64,000 nt of DNA, from the NCBI GenBank assembly GCA_914767715.1, contig OU612072.1:25730001-25794000 (forward strand), written 5' to 3'. Position numbers and translations under genes: made by a program. Positions within the stretch are counted from its first letter, which is position 1, and each line of letters starts with the position of its first letter. This document shows positions 49,081 through 60,136 of the stretch, one piece after another. The notes under the pieces are model-generated. The model saw only the letters and a list, made by a program, of their open reading frames with translations. It was not told the origin of the DNA and did not search any database. This DNA comes from Membranipora membranacea. Taxonomy: Eukaryota > Bryozoa > Gymnolaemata > Cheilostomatida > Membraniporidae.

Positions 49081-52000
49081 CTAAGTTTTAAGCCAAAACA
49101 AACGGAAGTTATGTTGACAACAGTGAAAGCGTGTAATAAACATTGGTAACATGAACACCAGAATCATTGAACAACAATATTGTGGGTAGGAAATGTTAGT
49201 TTAAGCAGACTTTATTAATATTGTTTTGATATTTTTCCATCACTTCATCTGAGGAATATCATTAATGATTAGCTATAATGTACTTGATAATTGACAATTA
49301 GTTGACCAATATAATGTCCTTAACCAGTTCAGGAAGTGCTGAATGGATTGGCTTTTTCTCCAGTAATCCTGTTTCTATTTGGAAATAATAGTCATAAAAA
49401 AACAATCAGCTGTATCACATAGAATATTGAATCCAGGAGCAGGACATGAACAGGGTAGGAAGTTTGCATAACAAATTGCTGAAATTGTTCAATTATAAGA
49501 TGTTTTATTCTATAACGGGCCTAGAGTCATTTCTATTCCAAATTAGGCAACGATGCTTAAAGTTACGGATGTTATAGATAAGGAGATCGGCTTGTTATGA
49601 TAGAGAAATGGAAGTAGACTAAAATCATCCAAATACTGTCCTGTGCCAGTGCTAAATATACTATGGTTTCTATGATATACCAATCAGCTGCAACACATGG
49701 CATTTTGAAACACAAAATAGGACATGAACTGAGCTTGAAATTGATATAAATAGCTATGTTGTTAGATGTTTTGTAATAAAAAAGACCTAAACGTCAATGC
49801 TGTACCAAAAGGCAAATAAGTAAACAAAAAAAGTAACATATTTAATAGATAATGAAATAACCTGGTTATTGAGGGGAAATGGAAGTGGACCACAATCACC
49901 CAAATAACGTCCTGTGCCTGCTTCTTGTTGTTTACTTGATTATACTTGATCATTGCAACAAAAACGGGAGCTGCTCAGTTGGTTAGATTGTTTGGACTCA
50001 AGCCAGCAATTAAGAAGTCTTAATGAGTATAAAACGCTCTTGTTCCAATGTGTGAACAAACAGAGGGCAGTTTGGAAATTCTCAAAGCGTTCAACAATAT
50101 CTCATTGCCCATGCTTTAGACTGTAGTAGTAGCATGTGAAATGTGATTATTTATTTTTCCACACTCTTTTAAGAGAGGTTAAATGTGACATACAGGACAA
50201 AACCAAAAGTCTAGTTGAGCTTTAACCCACATACCTGAGTGTGTGGCAGTTGAATTTTATTCTCTATTATTCATTGGGTCCAAACAAATTGACTCTGTTT
50301 GCAGTGAAAACGTTTTCCCTCGCTTCACAATTGATGCACCATTTTTCATTTCCAAGAAAAAAATATTTCTAGGGTGGAAATTTGCTTGGTATAGCTTGTT
50401 TTGGTTTTAATTACCAAAGTATCCTGTGTTGTGTGTCACAGCTGTGAGGTCGCTTAGGTCACATATTATGACAAATACAAAAACATAGATAATTTTTTGT
50501 TATTGTTATCGCTATTAGAAATCAAAGAATAAACTTCAATGTGCAGCCAGTTCATTAGGAATATTACAAAGTCAGAGTATCACCATGATTTGTGAGTTTT
50601 CTGTCTCGTGTGTCACAAAGTATTTTAGCGGCTTGTTGAATGTGTTTATGAGTTGGACAAAGAATAATTAAATCTTCTATCACTAAACCTATACTAAATG
50701 GACCACTTGGAACTGGATGTGTGAATTACCGCTTTGTCATTCTCGTCTCAAAAACTGCTCAGTCACTTATACCGTTTTCTTGTTATCTCCCCTTGCATTT
50801 CAAAAATTTGATGCAGAAACCATCAATAAATAACTGAAAGTTGTTGCCAAGGCTTGGTCGATGAATTACAAATTAATTAACGAAATTAATTAAAAAAATA
50901 AAATTAATAAAAAATGATAAACTGAGGACAATTTGACCTCTTTGAACCAGACAAATCAATTAAAAGCAATAAAAGGCATTTAATCATATAGATGCCTCAC
51001 ACTCTGGTGTGAACCCGTTGTCTTTTCTTCTCACATGACATCACTTAAAACAATACATGATTATGAGGGGGTTAATGTGATCACAATCACAGTACACTCT
51101 TCGTTTATTTGATTCCTATAGGATATTTTGTGAAGTCTCATGAGCTTACCTCTTCCAACTTCAGGACACTAAATTTCAGTATTTTGCCCAGATACTAACC
51201 TTACAGCAAATATACACATCAAGCAACACTAATAGTACAGACAATAGTAACAAGATCTCGCAAATCCCTGTCACAGAGTAGCTAATTCAAGCAGCATCCA
51301 AGAATTGTATCTCATACCATCTTACATCGCACAGGGGCACACACAACAATGTGTTATGTTGTAATATTTTAAAACTTCTAGTATTTTCTCAGATCAGGGA
51401 AACACATTTGTTCTCAGCTGTTAACGCTAGATTAAGTAATTCTTTCATGTTTTGTGTTCTGTGTATTGCCAGCGTTTCAAATAGGCCCAATGTAATAGAT
51501 TACCCATAACTATAAACTGTGCTTGGTGATTACACCTGGGTTTGTTATCGTTATTGTATCAAATTCTTGTCAGAACTACTCTGAATTGACCTGAACAAGG
51601 ATACATGTCTCCTGTCTCCCTGAAATAGTTTCATTTACATTAAATTTACCATGGATTTGATGCCTAATCCCCCAGGAAAAATTAGAGTGAAGGCTGATTA
51701 CTATCTCTAGGTATTTACACATAAAGGTGTGCTGTGTAACTTCACTTGATAAAATCTCTTGGTCTGTGTATGGTGGGTTCAGTTAATGAGATTTTCCTCT
51801 TATTGTCAGCCCTGAGAAATTTCAATGGCTCCTACAGTGAGAGTTGCTCCTGTAGACTAGCTATATAGTAGAAAACCATATCAAATTGTTTGCAAGTATG
51901 GACCCGAAGTTAATTGCTTGAGTTTGTTATTTCAGACCATTGTTTTATTGGTGTTAATTTATATATGTGTACCCAGATTAAGGATGAAGGAAATCAGTGA

Positions 52001-52985
52001 CGCTGGCTATATTTATCTGCTTAGATTGTAGGCGAAAACATAATATAAAATACATCTAGTCTGTATCACAGGAATTTTATGATGCAAGCCTGTTTTAAAT
52101 GCAGTCCAAGGGAAAATCATGGTAATTAGCTATTGCACTGCTCTGCCTATTCTACAGAAGGCTATATCCATGGATTTTGTAGAGGCAAATCAGGCTGGGT
52201 GCAGGTGATGCTTTTGAACGTCTTCCGGCAGGGAAGGACATTGAGGATCTATATAGGAATATAAGTAGTTTTAATGTTTTCCAGCCCATTTTGGATGGGA
52301 AATTATCGATCGGCTTGCTGCAGAAACTGTCCATGGAAAACTTATCGAATAAAGGAGCTCATTCATGAGCTGCTTGATGATTTTTACTTTGCTATAACAA
52401 ACATTCTGCATGGGTTTAACTTCATTTGACAGGCATCTTAATTTGAGACTTGCTTAAAAATGCTTCTAACAGTGGCAACATCACATTTCTGGTCATGCCT
52501 TATGTCAAAAATTTCAGTTTAAAACAATTATTGATGACATCTTAACCTCGAAACATGTAAGAATTGGCAAACCACACCAAGTAAACCAGCGTAATGTGTC
52601 ATAATCCTAACCAATCTCGCAATGGGCCACTCATGGGCACTTGGTTTTTAAAAACAAGAACACTGTCAATTTCATAAATACATTCATTAAGACTATGAAT
52701 ATTTAAGGCTTTTGCAAAATTGGTAGGATGAAGCCCCCTAGCCCTTCCAATGAATGTACTACTGTCTCTACCCCACATTCCAATAATACCAGCTTGTAGC
52801 AAGAAATTCAAAGCATCATAGTCAAAGAATAGAGGATTCTATTGGAAACTACATTGTTGCAGCTATAATGCTGCTGTACTAAGTCAAATGCTGCCGCTCT
52901 AGATTATTATCAATGTGACAAGTTTGGTTAAGGAAATTGTATACCTCCTAGCCTCAGTCCTCTGTCAATAAAGTTCCAACTCAGG
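49081..52985. other. Mostly non-coding DNA
   Basis: No gene recognised with confidence. Near 49968-50003 there is a tRNA-like A-box stretch, CTGCTCAGTTGGTTAGA, a possible SINE head. At about 52194-52370 (+) an open frame reads GAGDAFERLPAGKDIEDLYR and later FQPILDGKLSIGLL, vaguely like the end of a carboxylesterase but too short to call. At 52811-52599 (-) another open frame has no known motif. Confidence 0.4.
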
Positions 52986-52989
52986 GAGC

Positions 52990-55900
52990 ATGGTATATGA
53001 TAGGCCAATTTGAAAATACCAAAGACCAACGCTACCAAAACCTTGCAGAATCAAATATCCAACCACCGATTCCGCCTACGTCAGCTTTCACTGAACAAAG
53101 AAACCAATATCATCAATCTCTCCACCAACGAGAACAACCTCAACAGCCACAACAACAGCAGCAACAGCAAAAACAGCAGCAACAACAGCAGCAACAACAG
53201 CAGCAAAAGCAACATCAACAGCAACAAACACAACAACAGCGTCAATATCAGCGCCGTACACAACCACCAAAAAGTCAATATACTGACAAATCTACCCCTG
53301 AATTGCTTTATAATACACAGTACAAAACAGGACTACACGTCAATCAGTCAGGATGATGTGAGAAATAAAATCGGCAAATTAAACGGACCAACGACGATTG
53401 ACTTTATCAAGCGCTACAAGTTCAGCAGACCCAAAATTCATCATACAGATAACAAAACCTGAACAAGTAGATATAATAATAAAAAAATGGGAAGCTGAAG
53501 CCCTTGGAGGCTCATCAGCCAGACGACCCATTCAACCGAGCCAACATGTTGGCATCATCAAAGATGTTCCTATTTACATAATCAATAAAGACCTCCTACA
53601 AGAGGTCCAAACAGTATTTAAAGACGCTACAGTGTATCGTATGAGGACCAAAGATGGCACTAACCCTCTACGAACTGTAAAAGTTAACTTCAAGGATCAA
53701 ACACAACTAGGAAACGCACTGCAAACGGCATTACCTTTAATAAGCATCAGCTTTTGCTTCGAGTAGAGAAACCTCAAGTCTTCCCTCCCAGGACCTACAA
53801 TGGCTAATCTAAGCATAAGAAACCGAGCATCAATAAACTCGTCTAACATTTATGAACAAAGTCTCTGCTACCATAACCGCATATGGAATACTATTAGCTC
53901 CATATCTGACACATAGCCTTTTATTATGAAAGCCTCAATCTTTTTAAGTCAACCGACATTTTTTCTGTTTCTGAAACATGGCTCACTCCTGATATCCCAG
54001 ATAGTCTTGTTGACTTGCCTGGATTCTCAATAGCTAGATGTGACAGAAAATCTACGACCAAAACCCGGGGAGGTGGTGCTGCGCTCTTTGTAAAACCTTC
54101 ATATAAATTCTCTATAATAAGTCAATTAAGTGTTAAACTGTCCAGCTTTTGTGACTCGGTTTGGATTAAAATACCCTCTTCAAGCAACCAACACGGCTAC
54201 ATCATCGGATCAATTTATCTTCCACCTGATGCTAACAAAACCAAATTCATTACAATGATGAGCTCAATTCTACATCAAAACCAATATGTTGGCCATAAAT
54301 TTATAATGCTTGGAGATTTTAATATTAATTGGAATTCCTCATCAACCGAAAAACACATTTAGAGCAGAGCTTCATGTCTGCAGGGCTATTACAGCAAGTT
54401 AATGGGATTTCATACATTAGCCATTTAGGGAGAGAAAGCTTATTAGACCACAACTATGTGAACAGTGACATTAGCATTAACAGTTGCAAGATCCTGACAT
54501 GGGATAGATCAATTTCTGATCACTATGCCACATACTTAGTAATTAATCAACACCATGCTATAAAACAGCCACGCAAACTAATTAGAACCAGAAGTATTCA
54601 CAGCATTAATCATGAGGAATTTTATTATGACTGTTCGAAACTTCCACTACTGCAAACAGCAACTGACATGAACAAATCATTGCATCACCGCATGAAAAAT
54701 ATTGAAAACTTTATCTCTGACCTGATTGACAAGCATGCTCCAGTTAAAACAAAAAGAGTGCGAGGGGCTAAACACCAGTGGCTTTTCCCTGATATTCAGC
54801 ATCTCATCAATTTAAGAAACAAATTTCACAAGAGGGTATTCAAGGATATACATAATTCAGCTTCAGCGCAAGTCAAACAGTTCAACAAGTTTCGAAACTT
54901 TGTTACAAATAAAATTAGGAATTCTAAGAAAGACTTTATAAATGACTCGTTGTCCAAAGATGAAAAAAGTTTGTTCACCTGCCTGAAATCACTGACAAGA
55001 AAGAAGAAATCCTCTGATCAAATCGAGAAAATTAGCTATCAAAACTCTACCTACACCTCAAACTCTGACAAGGCGAATGCCCTTAATAGATATTTCACCA
55101 TGGTCGCTGGACAATCGGTTTATATTCCTAAGATTGATCCACAACCTGACCTTGTGCAAGGTCCAAGTTCCTCTTTCACATATGTTGAGAGCGAAACAAT
55201 CTACAAACTGATAATGTCCCTCAAACCAAATAAACATGCTGGCTTGACCATGTTTCCAGCTTCCCTGTACCAAACTGTTGCAGACATTTTAGCTCTTCCC
55301 ATAGCCCTGATCATTAACGAATGCTACAAGGAATCAATATTCCCTGACTGCCTAAAAACAGCCCTGGTCACCCCACTCTTTAAGAAGGGCGATAAAACAG
55401 ACCCCTGCAATTACAGACCAATTCCAGTCTACCAATCATATCAGAGGTGTTTGAGCTAGACATGAAAAATCAAATTATGACCTCTATCAAAACACATGGA
55501 ATACTCTCAGATCGACAATTCGGTTTTCGTAAGCACCATTCCAGTGAACAGTTACTACTTTCTCTTTTACAAAATTGGAGAACAACGCTAGACAACCCTC
55601 AACCGTATCATAGGTGCACTCTCTTTGGACGTACGTAAGCATTTGAAACTATAAATCATGGACAACTCATCCACACTCTAAAGCGACTAAATTTTGCAGA
55701 GTCAACAACAAAATTATTTATATCCTATCTTTCACATCAAACCCAAATCACGATAGTTGATGATGATCAGTCCAGTGCACTACCGATTACATGATCTCCG
55801 TAACAAGCACAAAACTGCATTCGCTTACGCTGATGACACCATTATTTACTGCACAGCAACAGATATCCCTACCTTAATGGATAAATCTGAGTCATTGATG

Positions 55901-56842
55901 AGAGAAGTATCGATTTGGTATTCAAACAATCTCCTTCATCTCAAGTTATCCAAAACCCAATATACTGTAATTTCTCAAATAGGAAAGTAGAAGATTTTTA
56001 CCAAATCCAAATCAATTTGAAAATAGAATCCAAGCATTCGCTCAATCTTCTTGGTGTTATTCTTGATTCCGAACTTAGTTTAACCCCTCAGGCTAATGCC
56101 ACCGCCTCTAAAGCAAACAAAATGGTCTGCTTGTTATCAAAACTAAAAAAAATACATGACAGTAGAAAACTCATTGAAGACTTACAAATCACTGATCAGA
56201 CCTATTAGTATAATACTGCTCATCATTGTACCTTGATGGTATAGCCAAAAATTCAGATACATTAGAAAAAGTACAAAATAAAGCAATCAGAATCATAACT
56301 TCAGCCCCCAAACATTTTTTGTCACATCTGGCCGCTTACTCTTAAATTTACATACTCTCCACAGTAGAAGGAATTTTCTTTTTCACAATTTTGTCAAATC
56401 GAGGGTCCATAAAGGCCGTGCATCCAAGCACATACTTCATCTCGTTAGCAAATCAAACAGACATACACGATCACTTCGTAGCAACTGTGCAAATAGTTAA
56501 ACCCTCATTTAGATCAATCCTAGGCAAATCAACATTTTAAAATATTTTTCATACATTTATAACTAAATCAACCAGGCCTCGTGAATAATAATGTTGTTAA
56601 CTTGTATTTTTGTTTGCCAATCTCTGTTTCTTCTTTTCTTTTTTCATCTTATTCATGCAATTTATGATACCATGCTTTCATTATCCTACACACTATATAG
56701 TATGTAACACCCTACCACTTATATCTTTTTATTCAAGTCATTTTTTGTATCTATGTTAATGTGTGTGAGGTCAACAAGATATTTTTAATTTGCTTTAATT
56801 ATAAACTTTTAAAAAACCTCAATAAATAAAAAAATAAATATA
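52990..56842 (+). mobile_element. CR1/L2-like LINE, degenerate but nearly full length
   Basis: A plus-strand non-LTR retrotransposon with two protein regions. ORF1 (about 52997-53766, frameshifted) has a polyglutamine stretch near 53150-53250 and then an RRM-like nucleic-acid-binding domain (VGIIKDVPIYIINKDLLQE, PLRTVKVNFKDQTQLGNAL). ORF2 (about 53890-56208, several frameshifts) has an APE endonuclease (VSETWLTPDIPD, GGGAALFVKP, MLGDFNINWN). Its reverse transcriptase shows TALVTPLFKKGDKTDPCNYRP, SDRQFGFRKHHSSEQLLL, a frameshifted KAFETINHG, and FAYADDTIIY. The 3' UTR ends in A/T-rich AATAAATA repeats near 56820-56842. The YADD box is intact but the frames are broken, so it is not active. A 3' UTR fragment of the family lies at 47815-48060. 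Confidence 0.85.
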
Positions 56843-57049
56843 TAATTTGTCCCCAGAACCAGATCTTTTTACGATAAGATACAATCATTGGCCAATAAAC
56901 ACTGAAATAAATACAGCCATTTACCCTCAGCACTTCCATCACTACTATAAAAATGTAATGAATACATATAACACAATATCAAAAAATAATTTGTTGGATG
57001 AGCCAGATCTTATCACCACCATCATCTTTTTCTATCTTCATTATTGTTC

Positions 57050-57350
57050 CTAGTTTCTCAATCTGAGAGTTGCAGGATTGAATCCCGGTTGCTACCCATT
57101 CTGCTGAAAGAGGTGAGCTCTCTGATCAATGGCCTAGCCTGCCCACCCTTATATTGTACAAGGGTGCGCTAATTAAATGAGTCATATCATGTATCATAAA
57201 TCTTATGTATCAGTGTATCATCTATCGTATGTATTTTGTATCATGTATCATCGATCTTATGTATCTTGTATCACATATCATCAATCTTATGTAACCATAT
57301 TCTCATTTTCCCCGAAAGGGAATAGGAAATAAAGTTCATATTATTTATTA
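57050..57350 (+). mobile_element. Possible tRNA-derived SINE with an internal minisatellite
   Basis: The sequence GTTGCAGGATTGAATCCCGG at 57068 matches a tRNA B box and its usual SINE context. It is followed by GTTGCTACCC. From about 57180 to 57300 there are tandem units around TCATGTATCATCGATCTTATG. The A box is not clear and no target duplication was identified, so the boundaries are guesses. Confidence 0.4.
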
Positions 57351-57516
57351 TTAAATTGGATTGCCAATTTTATTGTCGCTTCACAAGGAAGAATAGATCT
57401 GTGCTGTAAATTTAGTATGCAAACTACAGATAGCTCTTGTTCCTGAGTACATATGATGAATCTAGAGTATATGACAATAACTTAGAATTTTTATACTTCA
57501 GTACTGTAGTCAAAAT

Positions 57517-57735
57517 CTAATGGCCTTTACTGTGACCAAACTTGATTTTGCCGATGCCGGTAAGGTTCTTTGAGTTTATCAATGTGATATCGGCGTCAAC
57601 AGTGAATGTCAATTGCTTCCTTGACTTATTCACAGACACAGCAGTTTGAAAAAAGTAGTTATTACAACAGGACACGTCATCATCTGAGAAAATGGAACTA
57701 CATGTAATGATGGAACTACAGGAAAAGAATGGAAG
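57517..57735 (-). CDS. Cysteine-containing exon of an unrecognised protein
   Basis: An open frame on the minus strand reads IITCSSIFSDDDVSCCNNYF and ends KIKFGHSKGH with stop TAG near 57519. The first part is repeated in inverted orientation at about 58095-58200 (IITCSSICSDEDVFWF). Conservation in the same reading frame with mostly silent or mild changes suggests both derive from real coding exons. Upstream exons and a start were not found. It could also be a remnant. Confidence 0.35.
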   Translation of the reverse strand, partial: LPFFSCSSIITCSSIFSDDDVSCCNNYFFQTAVSVNKSRKQLTFTVDADITLINSKNLTGIGKIKFGHSKGH

Positions 57736-58089
57736 CAGTGATTCTAATAATTTCCAAAACTGGGAAATAAATGCCGGCCAAGCGATCACCAGCATCATTG
57801 CTTGACTCAGGCGAAAGTTGCGAGCTCATATGCATCACAGCTGCTCACAAGCACAAACCTCCGTAGCCTGCAATAAATTTTTGTTGGTATGAGGTTTAGT
57901 ATGGATAATGGGTATTAGTATAGAACCCAGTCTGAGCCACAAAATAATGGTTCTGAACCCTTTATTTAGACAGGCAGAGAAGTTTTTCAATGAATGAGCA
58001 GCAACAATCCCTTCTGCAATGACTAAAAAATCACTTTGTAAGGAGACATTGTCGATTATACAGTCACATGCTTCCATCCTTTTTCCTCT

Positions 58090-58210
58090 GTAGTTTCATC
58101 ATTACATGTAGTTCCATTTGCTCAGATGAAGACGTGTTCTGGTTTGGTTTTGCTTATTATAACAATCATTGTATTTGCAGGCGATATGATTGGATTGGTA
58201 CATGAAAATG
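58090..58210 (+). CDS. Inverted paralogue of the cysteine-containing exon, possibly decayed
   Basis: Follows CTCTGTAG near 58097. One frame reads IITCSSICSDEDVFWF and later CICRRYDWIGT, then TGA near 58202. In another frame an ATG at about 58125 opens a 37-codon hydrophobic peptide (MKTCSGLVLLIITIIVFAGD). Which frame, if either, is used is unknown. Confidence 0.25.
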
Positions 58211-58334
58211 GACATTTTAAATTCTGCTGTGAGCTGACATGAAGATGGAAAAAAGGTCTTTCAATGCTTTTCTGTCCTGCACTTTGGCGGGCAATAGATG
58301 GTATGTAGACGACAACTAAGGAGGAGGATGGTCT

Positions 58335-59097
58335 TTATTGGACGCAATTTTGCTTAATAAGTAGAGCCAGCAATGCTTTTCTCGGACATGGGAATATATT
58401 GCCTGCTGAAGCTCCTACAAATAAATAAATTATCAGACTAAGAAGATGAAGAAGCTTTGTATACAGATCCATTCACACATGAATATTCTTTCCAGAATGT
58501 TCTTAATGTGCTTATTTATCATATCAACATTGGCAACTGATTTAGTTTTATGATACACAGGCAATCTGCTATGAAGGTATGGAATCCAGCGGGTCAAAAC
58601 TGGTATGCAACTCTCAATTGTAATACAGTACAATATTTGTTCAATCCTGTTTGGATTATGAGTTTTCAAGAAACTTAGATCGGCACAGTCAACAGACTTA
58701 ATTCTCACCTGATAGGGTAGCCAAAGCAACAAGCAGAGATGGAAGGATAATGATCTTCATTTCTAATTTTTTACCTGTAATGGAATGATGGAAACTACAA
58801 CTGACCTCTTTAAAGCAACATTTGTATATTTGAGTACAGTTAGATACAACGACATGAACAGATTGATCATAGTAACATGTGCATTCATCTCACACACATC
58901 TAATAAGAAGGTATCAACTAGGAAAATTATAACTTTGAAATATGTTTGAAAAATTGAAATTATCAAAATCTTATTGTCTGAACACAAGGCATATATATGA
59001 TATTGATCAAACTTTAGACATTGTTTCAGCCAGTAACATTTGACAACTTACCTCTGGTTTTAGAAAGTAGTGATTGGTGCAGTGAAGTACAATAGCT
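58335..59097 (-). CDS. Small secreted peptide gene 3, altered tail
   Basis: A non-coding first exon (about 59097-59052) has donor GTAAGT. The signal exon 58774-58709 starts after TTACAG, with ATG at 58760 (MKIIILPSLLVALATLS) and donor GTGAGA. The last exon 58414-58335 follows TTTGTAG. It starts GASAGNIF like gene 1 but then changes to PCPRKALLALLIKQNCVQ, having lost the family's stop codon, so the product is about 43 residues with two Cys. Splicing signals and promoter are intact, so it may still be expressed. It is either a divergent member or an early pseudogene. Confidence 0.6.
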
Positions 59098-59122
59098 GTG
59101 TGATCTTAGTGACCATCCTACT

Positions 59123-59132
59123 GATTTATATA
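59123..59132 (-). promoter_or_regulatory. TATA box of peptide gene 3
   Basis: TATATAAATC on the minus strand, 80 bp before the donor at 59051, with shared downstream bases GATCACACAGCTATTGTACT. Confidence 0.75.
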
Positions 59133-59842
59133 ATAAGTTTGTAACAGCTCAGGGATTTCAACAGATAATTACCCGTCATCTGGGAATGTTTTATATCATA
59201 GTCACTTCCACATGATTGGAAAAATAGTCATATTTTATTGTTATTTCCAGAAATATTGACGATGATCAATTAATTAAAAGGTATCAAATACTTATTACTG
59301 ATATACGATGGAAGTGGGTTACAAAGACTACTCTTGTGTTTGTTAAGACAGTATTGAATGCTCAGTTGCATGAATATGATGTAAATATGTGTTTTAAGTC
59401 CGTTTTTTTAAAAAACAGCTACATTTTTGAAGCTGACTGTTTTTTTAACATGAGTATTTTTAATTTTGCTCAACATATTATCGCTGATGATAAACATACA
59501 ACAAAACAAACTAGAACATTGAGATTTTTGTGCAGCTTTGTGCCTTTTAGTATTCGTCTGCTAAACAACTGAGAGAGATATGGTTCACGCCTAAATTGTA
59601 ATGTGTTTCTAACACAATTACCAAAATATTATTCACATTCAATTCAGAATTCAATTCATATGTCTGCCTGGTTGCCTTTTCAATGTCCTATTTTGACGAT
59701 TTTACTCACTGTTAATATTGGGTTTGAGCAATCAGTGGAATCCTAGTTTGAAACTCCTGTTTCTTGTCAAGCGAACATATCGATACATGCTCAGTCCGCA
59801 CAGCCCGTTTCTTCATGTATTGGCTGTAATTAGAAGGTTTGT

Positions 59843-60136
59843 ATGGTCTTTTATTCCGCTATAAAGCAAGATTATAAACCTAAGCCTGATCCTAAAGAAA
59901 AAGTTGTACAGAAAGAAAAAAAAGCCATTGTTGAGCCACAAAGGCATAAGAGTGGCATTCAAAATTATTACAACATCACCAGAGATCATCATGGAGAGCG
60001 CAGGCAATACCTGCCCACCGGACCTGCTTTACACCAGACAACCAGTCGCCCAGCTGTGAGATTGCAACCTGGCCACTGCCCATCAGTCCCATCATTACCA
60101 GCAAGAAAACTTGATAATCAAATGATTAGTCTCTAA
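59843..60136 (+). CDS. Lys/Pro-rich ORF, probable last exon of an unrecognised gene
   Basis: A 97-codon open frame ending in TAA. It starts with hydrophilic Lys/Pro-rich sequence (DYKPKPDPKEKVVQKEKK), then KSGIQNYYNITRDHHGERR, then a Pro/Ser-rich end (SVPSLPARKLDNQ). The composition is unlike the AT-rich noise ORFs around it. A likely acceptor is GTAATTAG just before 59838, and an AATAAA follows at about 60280. Upstream exons were not identified. No domain is recognised. Confidence 0.4.
   Translation: MVFYSAIKQDYKPKPDPKEKVVQKEKKAIVEPQRHKSGIQNYYNITRDHHGERRQYLPTGPALHQTTSRPAVRLQPGHCPSVPSLPARKLDNQMISL

Noticed and set aside
49968-50003. tRNA-gene-like A box
   Set aside because: No B box, anticodon arm or acceptor pairing follows, so it is not a tRNA gene. 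At most it is a SINE head.
52194-52370. Carboxylesterase-like open frame
   Set aside because: Only a vague resemblance over fewer than 60 residues, with no catalytic motif or flanking exon.
53081-53278. Leu-rich hydrophobic ORF on the minus strand
   Set aside because: It is the antisense of the polyglutamine tract in LINE ORF1.
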